From contig NZ_VANI01000016.1 of the NCBI RefSeq assembly GCF_005771435.1, forward strand, positions 62,001 to 126,000: a stretch of DNA of 64,000 bases, read 5' to 3'. Source of the DNA: Microbulbifer harenosus. Lineage in GTDB: Bacteria > Pseudomonadota > Gammaproteobacteria > Pseudomonadales > Cellvibrionaceae. Below the pieces are notes generated by a model. The model searched no databases, had not been told where the DNA came from, and was given only the letters and a program-made list of their open reading frames with translations. Both the position numbers and the translations under genes were made by a program. Of this stretch, positions 39,861 through 50,391 are shown one piece after another; the stretch's first letter is position 1; each line of letters begins with the position of its first letter.

Positions 39861-42605
39861 TTAGTGCGCCTCATCCCAGTTCGCCCCCTCTCCCAGATCC
39901 GCAATCAGCGGCACATCCAGTTTCGCCGCCCCCTGCATCAATTCCGGAAGCCGCTTCACCACCCGCTCGCGCTCGTCCGCCGGCACTTCCAGTACCAGCT
40001 CATCGTGCACCTGCATGATCAGGCGGGTCTTGAGTTTTTCCTCGCGCAACCAACCGTCCACCGCGATCATCGCGCGCTTGATGATGTCCGCCGCGGTGCC
40101 CTGCATCGGTGCGTTGATCGCGGTGCGCTCGGCGGCCTGGCGCTGCATGGCGTTGCGCGAGTTGATCTCCGGCAGGTACAGACGGCGGCCGAACAGGGTT
40201 TCCACATAGCCCTTGTCCGCCGCCTGCTTGCGGGTATTTTCCATATACGCGAGGACCCCGGGATAGCGCGCGAAATAGCGGTCGATATAGGTCTGCGCAT
40301 CTGCGCGCGGAATATCCAGCTGCTTGGCGAGACCGAAGGCGCTCATACCGTAAATCAGGCCGAAGTTGATCGCCTTGGCGCGGCGGCGCTGTTCGTCGCT
40401 GACTTCCTGCGCCGGCACCTCGAATACCTCCGCAGCGGTCGCGCGGTGGATATCGGCCCCCTCGGCGAAGGCGTCCAGCAGACCTTTGTCGCCAGACAGA
40501 TGCGCCATGATGCGCAGTTCAATCTGTGAATAGTCTGCGGCCACAATCACGCTGCCGCCGTTGATGCGCGGATCGGCCACAAACGCCTGGCGGATACGGC
40601 GGCCCTCCTCGGTGCGGATCGGAATGTTCTGCAGGTTAGGATCCGAAGACGACAGGCGCCCGGTAGCGGCCACCGCCTGGTGGTAAGACGTGTGCACACG
40701 GCCGGTGGCCGGGTCGATCATCAGCGGCAGCTTGTCGGTATAGGTATTTTTCAGCTTGGCCATGCCGCGGTACTGCATGATCAGTGCCGGCAGTCGGTGG
40801 GACAGCGCCAGTTCCTGCAGCACCGGCTCCGCGGTAGACGGCGCCCCCTTGGGAGTTTTCTTGATCACCGGGATCTGCAGTTTCTCAAACAGAATGGTAC
40901 CGAGCTGTTTGGTGGAACCGAGATTAAATTCTTCCCCCGCTTCCTCAAATGCCTTTTGCTCCAGCTCGCGCATTTTCTGTTCCAACTCACCGGACTGCTT
41001 TTTCAGCATCGCCGCATCGATATAGGCCCCGTTGCGCTCGATGCGGGTAAGTATTGGCACCAGTGGCATTTCAATCTCGTCGAGCACTTTTACCAGGCTG
41101 GGCTCTTTTTCGAGACGACTGCTCAGCTCGCGATGCAGGCGCAGGGTGATATCCGCATCCTCCGCCGCGTAGGGGCCTGCCTTGTCCAGTTCGATCTGGT
41201 TGAAGGTGAGCTGCTTGGCGCCCTTGCCGGCGATGTCCTCGAACTTGATCGTGGTTTCACCGAGATACATCTGCGCCAGGCTGTCCATATCGTGGCGACC
41301 GGCAGTGCTGTTCAGCACGTATGACTCAAGCATGGTATCGCGCGCGATGCCGCGCAGTTCGATACCGTAGTTGGCCAGGATATGGCTGTCGTACTTGAGG
41401 TTCTGGCCGACTTTCCGGTACTTCTCGCTCTCGAGAATGGGCTTGAGCTTGTTGAGCGCGCTGTCGAAGTCCACCTGTGCGAGCGCACCCATAAAGTCGT
41501 GGGCGAGTGGCAGATAGGCTGCCTCTCCGGCTTCCACCGCAAAGCTCACCCCCACCAGTTTCGCCTGCATGTAGTTGAGGCTGGTGGTTTCGGTGTCGAA
41601 GGCAAACACCTCAGCGTTTTTCAGTCTTTCCAGCCAGTTATCCAGTTCCTTTTCATCGGTGATGACGCTGTAGTTGCGCTCGACCGCCAGCGCTTCCACC
41701 GCCGACTCAGCATCCCCGCCGCCGCCGAGCTCATCCACCCAGCTGCGGAACTCCAGTTCGGTGAACAGCTCGCGCAATCGTTCGCTGTCCGGCTCGCCAT
41801 TGGCCAGCGCATCGGGCCTGTGCTCCATCGCCACGTCGGTCTTGATGGTGGCAAGTACGTAGGACATGTCTGCGGCGTCCTTGTGTTCGGCCATTTTTTT
41901 GCCGAGGGTTTTGGCGCCGCGCACGTTGATCGAAGCAATGGCATCCAGATTTGCGTAGATGTCTTTCAGGCTGCCGAGATTCTGCAGCAGCGCCAGCGCG
42001 GTTTTCTCACCAACGCCGGGTACACCGGGGATGTTGTCCACCTTGTCGCCCATCAACGCGAGAAAGTCGATGATCAGCTCCGGCCCCACACCGAACTTTT
42101 CTTTTACTCCATCGACGTCCAGCACCGTGTTGGACATGGTGTTCACCAGGGTGACGCCGGGGCGCACCAGCTGCGCCATGTCCTTGTCGCCGGTGGAGAT
42201 GATGACATCCATGCCCAGCTCGGCGCCCTGCAGTGCCAGGGTACCGATCACGTCGTCCGCTTCCACACCGTCGATCACCAGGCGCGGCAGGCCCATGGCA
42301 TCGATGATGTCGTGGATCGGCTGGATCTGCGCGCGCAGGTCGTCCGGCATTGGCGGGCGGTGCGACTTGTAGTGCTCAAACAGCTCGTCGCGAAAGGTCT
42401 TGCCCTTGGCATCGAACACCACCACCACCGGGCTATCGGGATGCTCTTTCAGGTGCTTGCGCAACATGGAGATCACCCCGCGCACGGCACCGGTGGGCTG
42501 GCCCTTGCTGGTAGCCAGTGGCGGCAGGGCGTGGAAGGCGCGGTAAAGGTAGGAGGAGCCGTCGACCAGGATCAGGGGTGCTGCGGCGTTTTTGTCATTG
42601 CTCAT
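39861..42605 (-). CDS. polA: DNA polymerase I
   Basis: A 914-residue polymerase for repair and Okazaki-fragment processing. Domains: 5'-3' flap exonuclease (about 10-290, with [15 protein letters not shown] and a helix-hairpin-helix), 3'-5' proofreading exonuclease (about 330-520; [12 protein letters not shown] shows the DxE motif is kept) and polymerase A domain (about 540-914; [35 protein letters not shown] and [12 protein letters not shown] are intact). ATG 42605 is chosen; the frame extends 28 codons upstream with no domain support. Confidence 0.96.
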   Translation of the reverse strand: MSNDKNAAAPLILVDGSSYLYRAFHALPPLATSKGQPTGAVRGVISMLRKHLKEHPDSPVVVVFDAKGKTFRDELFEHYKSHRPPMPDDLRAQIQPIHDIIDAMGLPRLVIDGVEADDVIGTLALQGAELGMDVIISTGDKDMAQLVRPGVTLVNTMSNTVLDVDGVKEKFGVGPELIIDFLALMGDKVDNIPGVPGVGEKTALALLQNLGSLKDIYANLDAIASINVRGAKTLGKKMAEHKDAADMSYVLATIKTDVAMEHRPDALANGEPDSERLRELFTELEFRSWVDELGGGGDAESAVEALAVERNYSVITDEKELDNWLERLKNAEVFAFDTETTSLNYMQAKLVGVSFAVEAGEAAYLPLAHDFMGALAQVDFDSALNKLKPILESEKYRKVGQNLKYDSHILANYGIELRGIARDTMLESYVLNSTAGRHDMDSLAQMYLGETTIKFEDIAGKGAKQLTFNQIELDKAGPYAAEDADITLRLHRELSSRLEKEPSLVKVLDEIEMPLVPILTRIERNGAYIDAAMLKKQSGELEQKMRELEQKAFEEAGEEFNLGSTKQLGTILFEKLQIPVIKKTPKGAPSTAEPVLQELALSHRLPALIMQYRGMAKLKNTYTDKLPLMIDPATGRVHTSYHQAVAATGRLSSSDPNLQNIPIRTEEGRRIRQAFVADPRINGGSVIVAADYSQIELRIMAHLSGDKGLLDAFAEGADIHRATAAEVFEVPAQEVSDEQRRRAKAINFGLIYGMSAFGLAKQLDIPRADAQTYIDRYFARYPGVLAYMENTRKQAADKGYVETLFGRRLYLPEINSRNAMQRQAAERTAINAPMQGTAADIIKRAMIAVDGWLREEKLKTRLIMQVHDELVLEVPADERERVVKRLPELMQGAAKLDVPLIADLGEGANWDEAH

Positions 42606-42818
42606 AGAAAATCGGGGAATTCGGTTGCAGGTAAATGGCAGGGCGACAGGATAACCGCGTTCGCCGGATTTCGCTGCGCTCGCGCCCATTCTTTTCCATC
42701 ACGCTCCTTCAGCCGCTTTCTTTCCGCCGCCTGCATCGCGCCAGTCATCGCAGTGTCACCACCACCCGCACGGGGGCTTCTAGGCTTGTATCAGGGAAGA
42801 CGCACAGAGGTAATCACC

Positions 42819-43244
42819 ATGAAACCCCGCCTTTATTCCGCGGTGTTGCTGGCTGCGGTTCTGGCCGGTGGCGCACAGGCCGCGGATCACGCCATGGAGC
42901 ATGTGGAGGTCATTGGCTACCCTGCGCCGAAGATGGCGGAGCAGGTCGCCGAAGGCAAAATCGACGCCGCGCAGTTAGCGAAGCAACAGCGCCAGGAACT
43001 CTTACAACATCTGCAAAAGTCCCTGCGCAAGCAACTGGCAGCGGTGCGTCGCGAGGATGCCATCGCGGGTGAGGAAACCGCCGCTCGGGAATCGCCGCAC
43101 CAGCAGCAGGGGCAACTGGTGCCGGCGGGCGCGGAAAGTGTGCCGGTCAAACTTGAGCAGCCGCCAAAGCTGGAACAAAAAGCCGGGGAACGTCAGCCGG
43201 CGCAGGAAGCCGAGGGCGTCGATGCACAGCAGGAGCCGTCCTGA
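42819..43244 (+). CDS. Small secreted protein of unknown function
   Basis: A 141-residue protein with a signal peptide (MKPRLYSAVLLAAVLAGGAQA-AD). The mature part is helical and charged: a KMAEQVAEGKIDAAQLAKQQRQELLQHLQKSLRKQL stretch could form a coiled coil, and the C-terminal 50 residues are rich in Gln, Glu and Pro and probably unstructured. GAGG lies upstream of the ATG. The family was not recognised. It is divergent from polA and converges with znuA. Confidence 0.7.
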   Translation: MKPRLYSAVLLAAVLAGGAQAADHAMEHVEVIGYPAPKMAEQVAEGKIDAAQLAKQQRQELLQHLQKSLRKQLAAVRREDAIAGEETAARESPHQQQGQLVPAGAESVPVKLEQPPKLEQKAGERQPAQEAEGVDAQQEPS

Positions 43245-43274
43245 TTCGTTGGAGTCGACCAGGCGCCGACGCGC

Positions 43275-44222
43275 TCACTGGCTGCGGTCGGGCACACGGC
43301 TCAGGCACAGACGCGCATCCGCCAGCAGTTGCTCCATGAGCTGGCGATAGTCCGCATCGGCGGGCAGCAGTGCGCCCAGCGGATCGAGAGCCTGATAGCC
43401 GAGCTTGAGATGCACAGCGGTCTGGCGGTCGCGGTCATTGGCCGGGACTTCACCGAACAGGCAGCCGCGCACGAAGCCGCCTTGTGTGGTCTCCGAGCGG
43501 CTTTCGGCCGGCACTGCCGCTTGTTTCTCGAGCATGCTGCGGGCGCCGTGCTGGTGGCTGGCGGAGCTACCCAGGCTTTCCACTTTTACCCCGGCCGCGC
43601 CGAAGAAATGCCCGTAGGCTTTATGGGTAGAAACAATGGGCACATCGCGGTAGCCCCAGAGCGCACGGTCCTGCACTTTCTGCAGGTTGGCCATGGCGCG
43701 GGAGAAGTCCCGCGCGCGCGCGCGGTAGGCATCTGCCTGTGCGGGATTCAGTTCGCCCAGGCGAGTGGCGATATGCGCGGCCATCACCGACGCGTTGCGC
43801 GGGCGCAGCCACAGGTGGGGGTCGTCCTCCTCCGCACCGTCAAATTCATAGCCTCCGGCTTCCAGCAGGCCGAGCTGGCGATCCGCCGGCAGCAGCGACA
43901 TCTGCCGCGCCAGCACCGATTCCATCGCCGGTCCCATCCAGATCACCAGCTGGGCCTTTTCCATCGCCATGCGGTCGGTGACCGTAGGTGCATAGTGGTG
44001 GGGATCGCTGCCCTGTATAAGCTGACGAACAGGAACCTCCTGGCCGGCAATTTCCCGGGTGATCATCGCCAGCGGGCCAACACTTGCCACAATCTCAGCG
44101 CCGGGTGCGGGCCGATCGGGCTGCGGTTTTCCGCACGCCAGCAGCAGCACACCCAGCGCGGGAACAAGCAAACGGATAACGGCGGTTTTCAGCGATGCCC
44201 GCTGAGACAGAAACTTCAACAT
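43275..44222 (-). CDS. znuA: Zinc ABC transporter substrate-binding lipoprotein
   Basis: A 315-residue TroA/ZnuA-type protein. The signal ends in a lipobox (VLLLAC). Candidate zinc-ligand His residues are in GSDPHHYAPT, DDPHLWLRP and STHKAYGHFF, the usual three positions, with His-rich SHQHGARS nearby. The typical long His/Asp loop is short here. ATG 44222 starts the signal. It is divergent from znuC/znuB with a palindrome between them, as in other gammaproteobacteria. Confidence 0.87.
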   Translation of the reverse strand: MLKFLSQRASLKTAVIRLLVPALGVLLLACGKPQPDRPAPGAEIVASVGPLAMITREIAGQEVPVRQLIQGSDPHHYAPTVTDRMAMEKAQLVIWMGPAMESVLARQMSLLPADRQLGLLEAGGYEFDGAEEDDPHLWLRPRNASVMAAHIATRLGELNPAQADAYRARARDFSRAMANLQKVQDRALWGYRDVPIVSTHKAYGHFFGAAGVKVESLGSSASHQHGARSMLEKQAAVPAESRSETTQGGFVRGCLFGEVPANDRDRQTAVHLKLGYQALDPLGALLPADADYRQLMEQLLADARLCLSRVPDRSQ

Positions 44223-44270
44223 GACTACCTGGTTCGACACCGGGTGCGAGTCCCGGGTTGGCGAAAAATA

Positions 44271-44287
44271 GTGCGATATAATCACAC
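44271..44287. promoter_or_regulatory. Candidate Zur operator between znuA and znuC
   Basis: GTGCGATATAATCACAC is an interrupted palindrome (GTG/CAC and GAT/ATC arms around ATA, with one mismatched pair). Zur sites in gammaproteobacteria are AT-rich palindromes around a TATAAT-like core and lie in this divergent gap. TATAAT at 44277-44282 could also serve as a -10. The match to the published consensus is only partial. Confidence 0.4.
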
Positions 44288-44353
44288 CCGGCTTACACTC
44301 GCCAGCCGAATTCACCCATCCCGGTTAGCTAAACACCCGATCTGGAGTCTCCC

Positions 44354-45145
44354 CTGAGCGCACCCGCACCGCTTATCCGCGCCCACAATCTCGGCCTGGA
44401 AATCGCCGGGCGGCAACTGCTGCGGAATATTTCCCTGGAGCTGCACCCGTCAGAGATTGTCACCGTCATCGGCCCCAACGGCGCCGGCAAAACCACTCTG
44501 TTGCGCCTGCTGCTGGGGCTGACAAAACCGACTTCCGGCCGAGTGGAGCGCCGTCCCGGCCTGCGTCTGGGTTATATGCCACAGCGCCTGCAAATCGACG
44601 CCACCATGCCGATGACCGTGGGACGCTTCCTGCAACTGGGAATTGATGGAGTGAATATCGCCGATGCCCTCGCCCGCGTCGGTGCGCCACAGCTGGCGGA
44701 TGCGCGGCTGGCGGATCTCTCCGGGGGTGAAATGCAGCGTGTGCTGCTGGCCCGGGCAGCTGCGCGCAAACCGCAACTGATGGTACTGGATGAACCCACC
44801 CAGGGGGTGGATGTGGGCGGCCAGAGCGAGGTTTACCAGTTGATCGCGCAGTTGCGCGACGAACTGCACTGCGGCGTACTGCTGGTTTCCCACGACCTGC
44901 ACCTGGTGATGGCCGCCACCGACCGCGTGCTGTGCGTCAACCAGCATATCTGCTGCCACGGCCACCCGGAGCAGGTGAGCAGGGACCCGGTGTACCTGGA
45001 GATGTTCGGCGACAAGCTCGCGCTCTACACCCACCAGCACAATCACCAGCACGGCCTCGGTGGCGAGGTGGTGGACAACAGCGCCTGCAATCACGCCCAC
45101 AGGCACAACCATACCCAAAACAAACCGGACCAGGACGCACCGTGA
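44354..45145 (+). CDS. znuC: Zinc ABC transporter ATP-binding protein, apparent CTG start
   Basis: A 263-residue ABC ATPase with Walker A IGPNGAGKTT, signature LSGGEMQRV and Walker B LMVLDEPTQG. Homology runs upstream of the first ATG/GTG/TTG codon (TTG 44501, inside Walker A) to SAPAPLIRAHNLGLEIAGRQ. The only plausible start is CTG 44354, six bases after GGAG (44344-44347); the frame is closed by TAA at 44330. A sequencing error is the alternative. The His-rich C-terminus (HQHNHQHGLGG, NHAHRHNH) could bind zinc. The stop overlaps the znuB start. Confidence 0.87.
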   Translation: MSAPAPLIRAHNLGLEIAGRQLLRNISLELHPSEIVTVIGPNGAGKTTLLRLLLGLTKPTSGRVERRPGLRLGYMPQRLQIDATMPMTVGRFLQLGIDGVNIADALARVGAPQLADARLADLSGGEMQRVLLARAAARKPQLMVLDEPTQGVDVGGQSEVYQLIAQLRDELHCGVLLVSHDLHLVMAATDRVLCVNQHICCHGHPEQVSRDPVYLEMFGDKLALYTHQHNHQHGLGGEVVDNSACNHAHRHNHTQNKPDQDAP

Positions 45146-45951
45146 ACGAATTTTCCCAGCTGCTGCACAGCCAGTTTCTGTGGTTCGCCCTCGCCGCCGG
45201 ACTACTGGTCGCCGTGGTCAGCGGCCCGCTCGGCTGCTTTGCGGTGTGGCGCCGCATGGCTTATTTCGGCGACACCCTCGCCCACTCCGCCCTGCTCGGC
45301 GTAACCCTCGGTTTTGTACTGCATATCCAGTCCACCCTCGCGGTGGGCGCCAGCAGCTGCCTGCTGGCGCTGTTGCTGGTGTATTTCCACCGCCACCAGA
45401 ATCTGTCGATAGATACGCTGCTGGGGATCCTCTCTCACTCCATGCTGGCACTGGGGATCATCACCGTGAGCCTACTGGATATCAATGTGGACCTGTTGTC
45501 GCTGCTGCTCGGCGATCTGCTTGCGGTCTCCGGCCGCGACCTGATCCTGATGGCCGCCGCCACAGTGATCATCGCCCTGCTGCTGTGGCGGCTGTGGCCG
45601 AAGCTGCTGGCATTCACTCTGCACGAGGAGCTGGCTGCGGTGGAAGGCGTAAACATTGAAAGAGTGCGCCTGGCGCTGATGTTGATGCTGGCGCTGCTGA
45701 TCGCCATCGCCATGAAAGTGGTGGGTGTACTGCTGATCACCGCCCTACTGATCATTCCCGCGGCTACCGCGCGGCGGATCTCCTCGACCCCGGAGCAAAT
45801 GGCCGGTTTCGCTTCAGTGATCGGTTGTGTATCCGTGCTACTCGGCCTCGCTGCCTCGGTAATCTGGGACAGCCCGGCGGGGCCGTCTATTGTACTGGCA
45901 GCGGGAATTCTGTTTTTACTGGGGCAGTTTTGTCGTCGCGAGGCGGTGTGA
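45142..45951 (+). CDS. znuB: Zinc ABC transporter permease
   Basis: A 269-residue membrane protein with about eight helices, typical of ZnuB (LAAGLLVAVVSGPLGCFAVWRRMAYFGDTLAHSALLGVTLG; VVGVLLITALLIIPAATARRIS). It moves zinc from ZnuA across the inner membrane using ZnuC. It starts with GTG 45142, overlapping the znuC stop (GTGA); the longer frame upstream is a shadow of znuC. Confidence 0.9.
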   Translation: MNEFSQLLHSQFLWFALAAGLLVAVVSGPLGCFAVWRRMAYFGDTLAHSALLGVTLGFVLHIQSTLAVGASSCLLALLLVYFHRHQNLSIDTLLGILSHSMLALGIITVSLLDINVDLLSLLLGDLLAVSGRDLILMAAATVIIALLLWRLWPKLLAFTLHEELAAVEGVNIERVRLALMLMLALLIAIAMKVVGVLLITALLIIPAATARRISSTPEQMAGFASVIGCVSVLLGLAASVIWDSPAGPSIVLAAGILFLLGQFCRREAV

Positions 45952-45972
45952 TTGAAACCCGTATCCCGGCAT

Positions 45973-46764
45973 TCAGCCGGGATATCTCAGCAGCGTCATA
46001 TGCAGCAGGTTCACGCCCCAGTGGGTGAGCACACAGGCCCAGAAGCTCCCGCGCAACTGCCATACCAGCGCGTAGCCAAGCCCCGCGACGCCAACCAGCG
46101 CCAGCAAGGTGGGCGATGCGGCCCAACCTGTGTGCAGGCCAGTAAAAATGGCGGCGACGATACATGTGCCCACCCATTTCCATTTCTTCAGCCAGGTGTC
46201 CAGGCCGCGCTGGAACACCCAGCGGAAGAATCCCTCCTCGGCAATACACACGACCAGCAGATTAATCAGCGCGGCGATGGCGATAGTGGCATTCAGCTTG
46301 GGGGCAACGCCGATCAGGAATGCACCGGCCACAATCGGGACCGCGATTACCGCGAGCATCAGCGGCAGGTCGGCGCGCCGCAATGGTTGTGGCCGCATCA
46401 GCATGAACACAACGATAGTCAGGGCAATGGCCGCCTTGGCCGGGCGGAAGCTCGCGTAAATCAGATTGCCTTCGGCGTCGCTGTATGGCGCAAGCACCGC
46501 AATGTGTTCATTACCCGGAATGACGCCGCTGTTGACCACCAGCATCAGAAGTCCGGTGATTAAAAAGCTCGCGGCCTTTTTCCAGCCTGCGGTGTTTTCG
46601 ATCGCCACCAGCCCAAGCCAGATAGCCGGCGCAAATACGCCGATCCAGCCAAAGGGAATAGCGAGCAGGCAGAGAAAGGCAGCGGGCAGCCAGAGGCTTT
46701 TGTTGTCGAAGGGTTCCGCAGTGCGAATTACTGGCGCGCCCTGCTGGACATTGAGTGAAAACAT
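45973..46764 (-). CDS. CPBP family intramembrane metalloprotease
   Basis: A 263-residue protein with about eight helices. The CPBP (Abi/CAAX-like) motifs are present: EEGFFRWVFQ (EExxxR), FTGLHTGWA and LTHWGVNLLH, which supply the catalytic Glu and His residues. The substrate is unknown; family members cleave membrane-bound peptides or act as bacteriocin self-immunity proteins. ATG 46764 is chosen because earlier codons lack a ribosome site. It converges with znuB. Confidence 0.83.
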   Translation of the reverse strand: MFSLNVQQGAPVIRTAEPFDNKSLWLPAAFLCLLAIPFGWIGVFAPAIWLGLVAIENTAGWKKAASFLITGLLMLVVNSGVIPGNEHIAVLAPYSDAEGNLIYASFRPAKAAIALTIVVFMLMRPQPLRRADLPLMLAVIAVPIVAGAFLIGVAPKLNATIAIAALINLLVVCIAEEGFFRWVFQRGLDTWLKKWKWVGTCIVAAIFTGLHTGWAASPTLLALVGVAGLGYALVWQLRGSFWACVLTHWGVNLLHMTLLRYPG

Positions 46765-46889
46765 AGAAAATCCATTTTCAATTTTCAAGAAAGGGACATT
46801 TGGCGCCATCATAGCGGCTGTCGCCTGCAAATTCAGGACACGATGCCCGTCATGAGACCTGCTTCGAAAAAAACACCCTGAATCTGTTG

Positions 46890-47558
46890 TCAGCCGTTAA
46901 AGGTTGTGCGCATGGAGCGGTACGTCAGTTTCATTTTTGCAGGATCGAGCGGGGCCTTGAAAAAAGCGTGGTAGTGACCGCGGGGATTGATCAGTACCAC
47001 CTGGGAGCCATGGTCGACGGTGTAATTGCCGTCTTCCAGAGGCACTTTGTTGAATGGCACATTCAGCTGGTTGGCAAAACGTTTGAGATTGAGAAACTCC
47101 CCGGTGACACCGGCAAACTCCGGATTGAAGTAGCGCACGTAGTCGTGCAGCTGCTGCGGCCGGTCCCGCTGCGGATCGACGGACACCAGCAGAATATCCG
47201 TATCTTTGCGCGTGTCTTCGTCCAGCGTCAGGTAAAAGCTGTTCAGAGTCGAAAGGGTGGCCGGGCACACATCCGGGCAGTGGGTAAAGCCGAAAAACAC
47301 CAGGGTCCAGCGGCCCGCCAGCTGTTTGGTCGTAAATTGCTCGCCGGTGTCCGCAAGCAGCTCGAATTCATCCAGAATGCGCGGGCGCTCCAGCTTGATG
47401 GCGCCGTTGGCCCGCAGCTCTGCGTCCGTGATCACCCGCGGCTGCCCCATTTTGTGCAGAAAGCCCGCAAGCACCGCAAAAATAAACAGCGTGATGGCCA
47501 CGACCGTCATGAGAATGCCGCGCCTTTGCTCGGGCGTGTGCTGAACCTGACTGCTCAT
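46890..47558 (-). CDS. SCO1/SenC family copper chaperone
   Basis: A 222-residue membrane-anchored protein with one N-terminal helix (MTVVAITLFIFAVLAGFL) and a thioredoxin-like domain. GFTHCPDVCPATL holds the CxxxC copper site, and the distal His lies in VDHGSQVVLINP. It delivers copper to the CuA centre of cytochrome c oxidase. It is the last gene of the oxidase-assembly series, 2 bases after heme O synthase. Confidence 0.9.
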   Translation of the reverse strand: MSSQVQHTPEQRRGILMTVVAITLFIFAVLAGFLHKMGQPRVITDAELRANGAIKLERPRILDEFELLADTGEQFTTKQLAGRWTLVFFGFTHCPDVCPATLSTLNSFYLTLDEDTRKDTDILLVSVDPQRDRPQQLHDYVRYFNPEFAGVTGEFLNLKRFANQLNVPFNKVPLEDGNYTVDHGSQVVLINPRGHYHAFFKAPLDPAKMKLTYRSMRTTFNG

Positions 47559-47560
47559 GT

Positions 47561-48469
47561 TTATACCCCGCTGGTCGGCAGTGCCACCAGATAGTGATCC
47601 AGCAGCATAATGCAGAAAAGCGCCATCAGGTAAATGATGGAGTACTTGAACGTTTCCATGCCCGCCTTGGGATTTTTATCCCGCAACATTTCCACCGCCC
47701 AGTAGAGGAAGCCGATACCGAGCACCACCGCACCCAGCAGATAGATCCAGCCGAGCATAGCGGTGGCAAATGGCAACAGGCTCACGGCAAACAGGATGAT
47801 GGTGTACAGCAGGATATGAATCTTGGTGTAGTGCACGCCGTGGGTGATCGGCAGCATCGGGATTTCCGCCTTGGCGTAATCATCGCGGCGGTGTACGGCC
47901 AGCGCCCAGAAATGCGGCGGTGTCCACGCAAAAATGATCAGCGCAAGCAGCAGACCATGGCCGTGCACGTCGCCGGTCACTGCGACCCAGCCGAGCAACG
48001 GCGGCGCCGCGCCAGCGAGTCCGCCGATGACAATATTCTGCGGCGTCGCGCGCTTCAGGAACATGGTGTAGACCACGGCGTAGCCCAACAGGGAGAACAG
48101 CGTGAGCCAGGCGGTGAGCGGATTGACGAAGGCAATGAGAATCCCCATGCCGATACAACCGAGCACCAGCGCAAACAACAGCGCCTTGTGCGGCTCGACC
48201 CGGCCGCGGGCGACCGGACGATTGGTAGTGCGCGCCATTTTTATATCCACATGGCGATCGACCAGATGATTGACCGCGGCGGCGGAGCCGGCGCACAACG
48301 CAATGCCGAGATTACCCAGCAGTAGAATATCCAGCGGCACCATACCCGGCACCGCCAACAGCATGCCAATCACCGAGGTGAGGATCATCAGCATCACCAC
48401 CCGCGGCTTGGTGAGCTCGTAGTAGTCGCGCCAGCCGGCGCGATGAACACTTACTGCCTGGATACTCAT
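47561..48469 (-). CDS. ctaB: Heme O synthase (protoheme IX farnesyltransferase)
   Basis: A 302-residue UbiA-type prenyltransferase with about nine helices. [19 protein letters not shown] carries the Asp-rich diphosphate-binding motif, and [14 protein letters not shown] the second. It adds a farnesyl group to heme B. ATG 48469 is chosen for its GAGGTGG ribosome site; the frame extends 96 codons further upstream without homology. It lies next to heme A synthase. Confidence 0.93.
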   Translation of the reverse strand: MSIQAVSVHRAGWRDYYELTKPRVVMLMILTSVIGMLLAVPGMVPLDILLLGNLGIALCAGSAAAVNHLVDRHVDIKMARTTNRPVARGRVEPHKALLFALVLGCIGMGILIAFVNPLTAWLTLFSLLGYAVVYTMFLKRATPQNIVIGGLAGAAPPLLGWVAVTGDVHGHGLLLALIIFAWTPPHFWALAVHRRDDYAKAEIPMLPITHGVHYTKIHILLYTIILFAVSLLPFATAMLGWIYLLGAVVLGIGFLYWAVEMLRDKNPKAGMETFKYSIIYLMALFCIMLLDHYLVALPTSGV

Positions 48470-48528
48470 GCTTACCACCTCGTTGTGATTATTATTTTTG
48501 CCAAATTCCATTTGGCGATATGTTTTAG

Positions 48529-49581
48529 CTACGCGCAATTTCTTATCGACGGCTGCACCGTATTGATCCGGTAACAAAATGTCAGCAAGCTCAATAGCAG
48601 CAGCGCCGCGCCTGCGTTGTGCGCCACCGCGATTGGCAGTGGCAGCGACATCACCACATTCGCAATTCCCAGGGCCACTTGCAACCCGAGAACCGCAACC
48701 AGTCCCAGCGCCCAGCGCGGCGAACCCGCCTGCCACGCGCGCAGCGCCACCAGACACACCAAAAGACTGACAATAATGGCGCCAATACGGTGGGTCAGGT
48801 GGATAGCCGTGCGCGCTTCGCCCTCCAGCGCACCACCCAGGTAGTTCGGACCGATCTGCTGCGCAATGTTAAAGCCCTGACTGAAGTCGGCAGCCGGCCA
48901 CCACTGGTTGTGACAAGTGGGGAAATCCGGGCAGGCAAGAGCCGCGTAATTGGAACTGGTCCATCCCCCGAGGGCGATCTGCAAACCCACTGCAATAACC
49001 GCCGCCACCGCCAGCGGGCGAAGGTTCTGCAGCGCGGTGAATTCATGCGGTGGTATCTGGCGTTTCCGGTAGCGCAGCCTTTCTGCCAGCATCCACAGCA
49101 CCGCCAGTGTGGCCATGCCACCCAGAAGATGGGCGGTAACCACTTGCGGCCACAATTTGAGAGTGACGGTCCACATGCCGAATGCCGCCTGCAGCACAAT
49201 CAGCCCCAGCAGTATGTGACTCTGAACAAACCCGCGGTGGCCGCGGCGGCGCCAGAACATGTAGGTGAGGCCGGCCACCAACAGCAGCAACATACCCGCG
49301 AAATATCGGTGTACCATTTCCGGCCAGGTTTTGTCGGTCTCTACCGGAGCGTGGGGAAAAGCCTGATTGGCCGCGTCAATTTCGTGGCCCTCGGTGGGCC
49401 ACAGCAAATGACCGTAACATCCGGGCCAGTCCGGGCACCCAAGGCCGGCGTGGGAGAGACGAGTGAAAGCGCCCAGAACCACAACCACCAGCGCGAGCCC
49501 GGTGCCAATCAGCGCGAGGCGGAAGCGCCAGTCTTTCTTGTAATTTTTTCGAAGTTCGGTGACATCGGATTCGACATCCAT
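48529..49581 (-). CDS. ctaA: Heme A synthase (COX15/CtaA)
   Basis: A 350-residue membrane protein with eight helices in two four-helix halves. Conserved heme-ligand regions are [44 protein letters not shown] and [10 protein letters not shown]. Cysteine pairs typical of the subfamily are present (CPDWPGC and CPDFPTC). It converts heme O to heme A for the aa3 oxidase. Confidence 0.93.
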   Translation of the reverse strand: MDVESDVTELRKNYKKDWRFRLALIGTGLALVVVVLGAFTRLSHAGLGCPDWPGCYGHLLWPTEGHEIDAANQAFPHAPVETDKTWPEMVHRYFAGMLLLLVAGLTYMFWRRRGHRGFVQSHILLGLIVLQAAFGMWTVTLKLWPQVVTAHLLGGMATLAVLWMLAERLRYRKRQIPPHEFTALQNLRPLAVAAVIAVGLQIALGGWTSSNYAALACPDFPTCHNQWWPAADFSQGFNIAQQIGPNYLGGALEGEARTAIHLTHRIGAIIVSLLVCLVALRAWQAGSPRWALGLVAVLGLQVALGIANVVMSLPLPIAVAHNAGAALLLLSLLTFCYRINTVQPSIRNCA

Positions 49582-49634
49582 TGCGCTCTCTCCTGGCTTT
49601 TCTTCGCCGCTGTGCCGCGGTTTCTTTCCCGACG

Positions 49635-50288
49635 CTATTTTTCGTAGGAGTACTTCAGCAGTCGTTTAACATCTTTCAGCAGCTGGTTGCCGGTGTGATG
49701 ATTGTCATAAACCATCATGGCAAAGCCGTTCTGGTCCACCAGCAGCGCGCTGGGACGCTTCGGCTGCGGGTGATCACTGTCGGCGAGCCAGCGCTCTAAT
49801 TGCTGTCGGTCGGCGGTGGCGAAACGCAGACGCGGGTGTTGGTTTTTCAGTTCAGCCTGGTGCAACTCGCTGAGTGGTTCCTCGGTGACCAGCATACGCT
49901 CGACCCGGTGGGCCTTATCGCCAAGGCGGATATGCACCTGGCGGGTGGTGTAGAGCAGCTTTTCGCACTCGTCCGCACAGTGCTCTGACCCGAGAATCAG
50001 ATAGCGCCACTTCGGGTCTTCGCTTGCCAGAGCAATCTGCTCACCATCGGCGGACGAAAGTTCAACTTCCGCAACATTCTTTGCGGGTACCAGCAGCTCG
50101 CCCTGATTGACGGTGGCCGTCGGCATGCCAATGCCGGTGTAAAACACGATATACGCGGCCAGCATGGGTAAGGCTACGGCGCTGAACACCGCGGTGCCCG
50201 CCCAGCGCCCGAGCCCTCTCCGGCCCTGCGGGCTGCCTGCGGCCTGCACACCAGCCGGCGCTGTTTGCGAGTGAATATTGTCTGTCAC
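49635..50288 (-). CDS. Membrane-anchored thioredoxin-like protein of the oxidase locus
   Basis: A 217-residue protein with one N-terminal helix (about 33-53) and a soluble domain. YLILGSEHCADECEKLLYTTRQVH has a CxxxC pair like SCO proteins, and SALLVDQNGFAMMVYDN fits the end of a thioredoxin fold. Homologues of unknown function occupy this place between SURF1 and CtaA in Pseudomonas and relatives. A copper or thiol role in oxidase assembly is inferred. Confidence 0.72.
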   Translation of the reverse strand: MTDNIHSQTAPAGVQAAGSPQGRRGLGRWAGTAVFSAVALPMLAAYIVFYTGIGMPTATVNQGELLVPAKNVAEVELSSADGEQIALASEDPKWRYLILGSEHCADECEKLLYTTRQVHIRLGDKAHRVERMLVTEEPLSELHQAELKNQHPRLRFATADRQQLERWLADSDHPQPKRPSALLVDQNGFAMMVYDNHHTGNQLLKDVKRLLKYSYEK

Positions 50289-50391
50289 TACGTCTACCTC
50301 GCTGTAGCGCCGCTGCCCTCAAATTGCCTTCCGTAGCAGTAGGCCTGCCGAGCAAGGTCCAAATGCGGCGCTCGTTATTGTTATGGATTGA

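Noticed and set aside
41382..42818. 479-codon upstream extension of the small secreted protein frame
   Set aside because: Antisense to polA; the signal peptide begins at ATG 42819 with a ribosome site.
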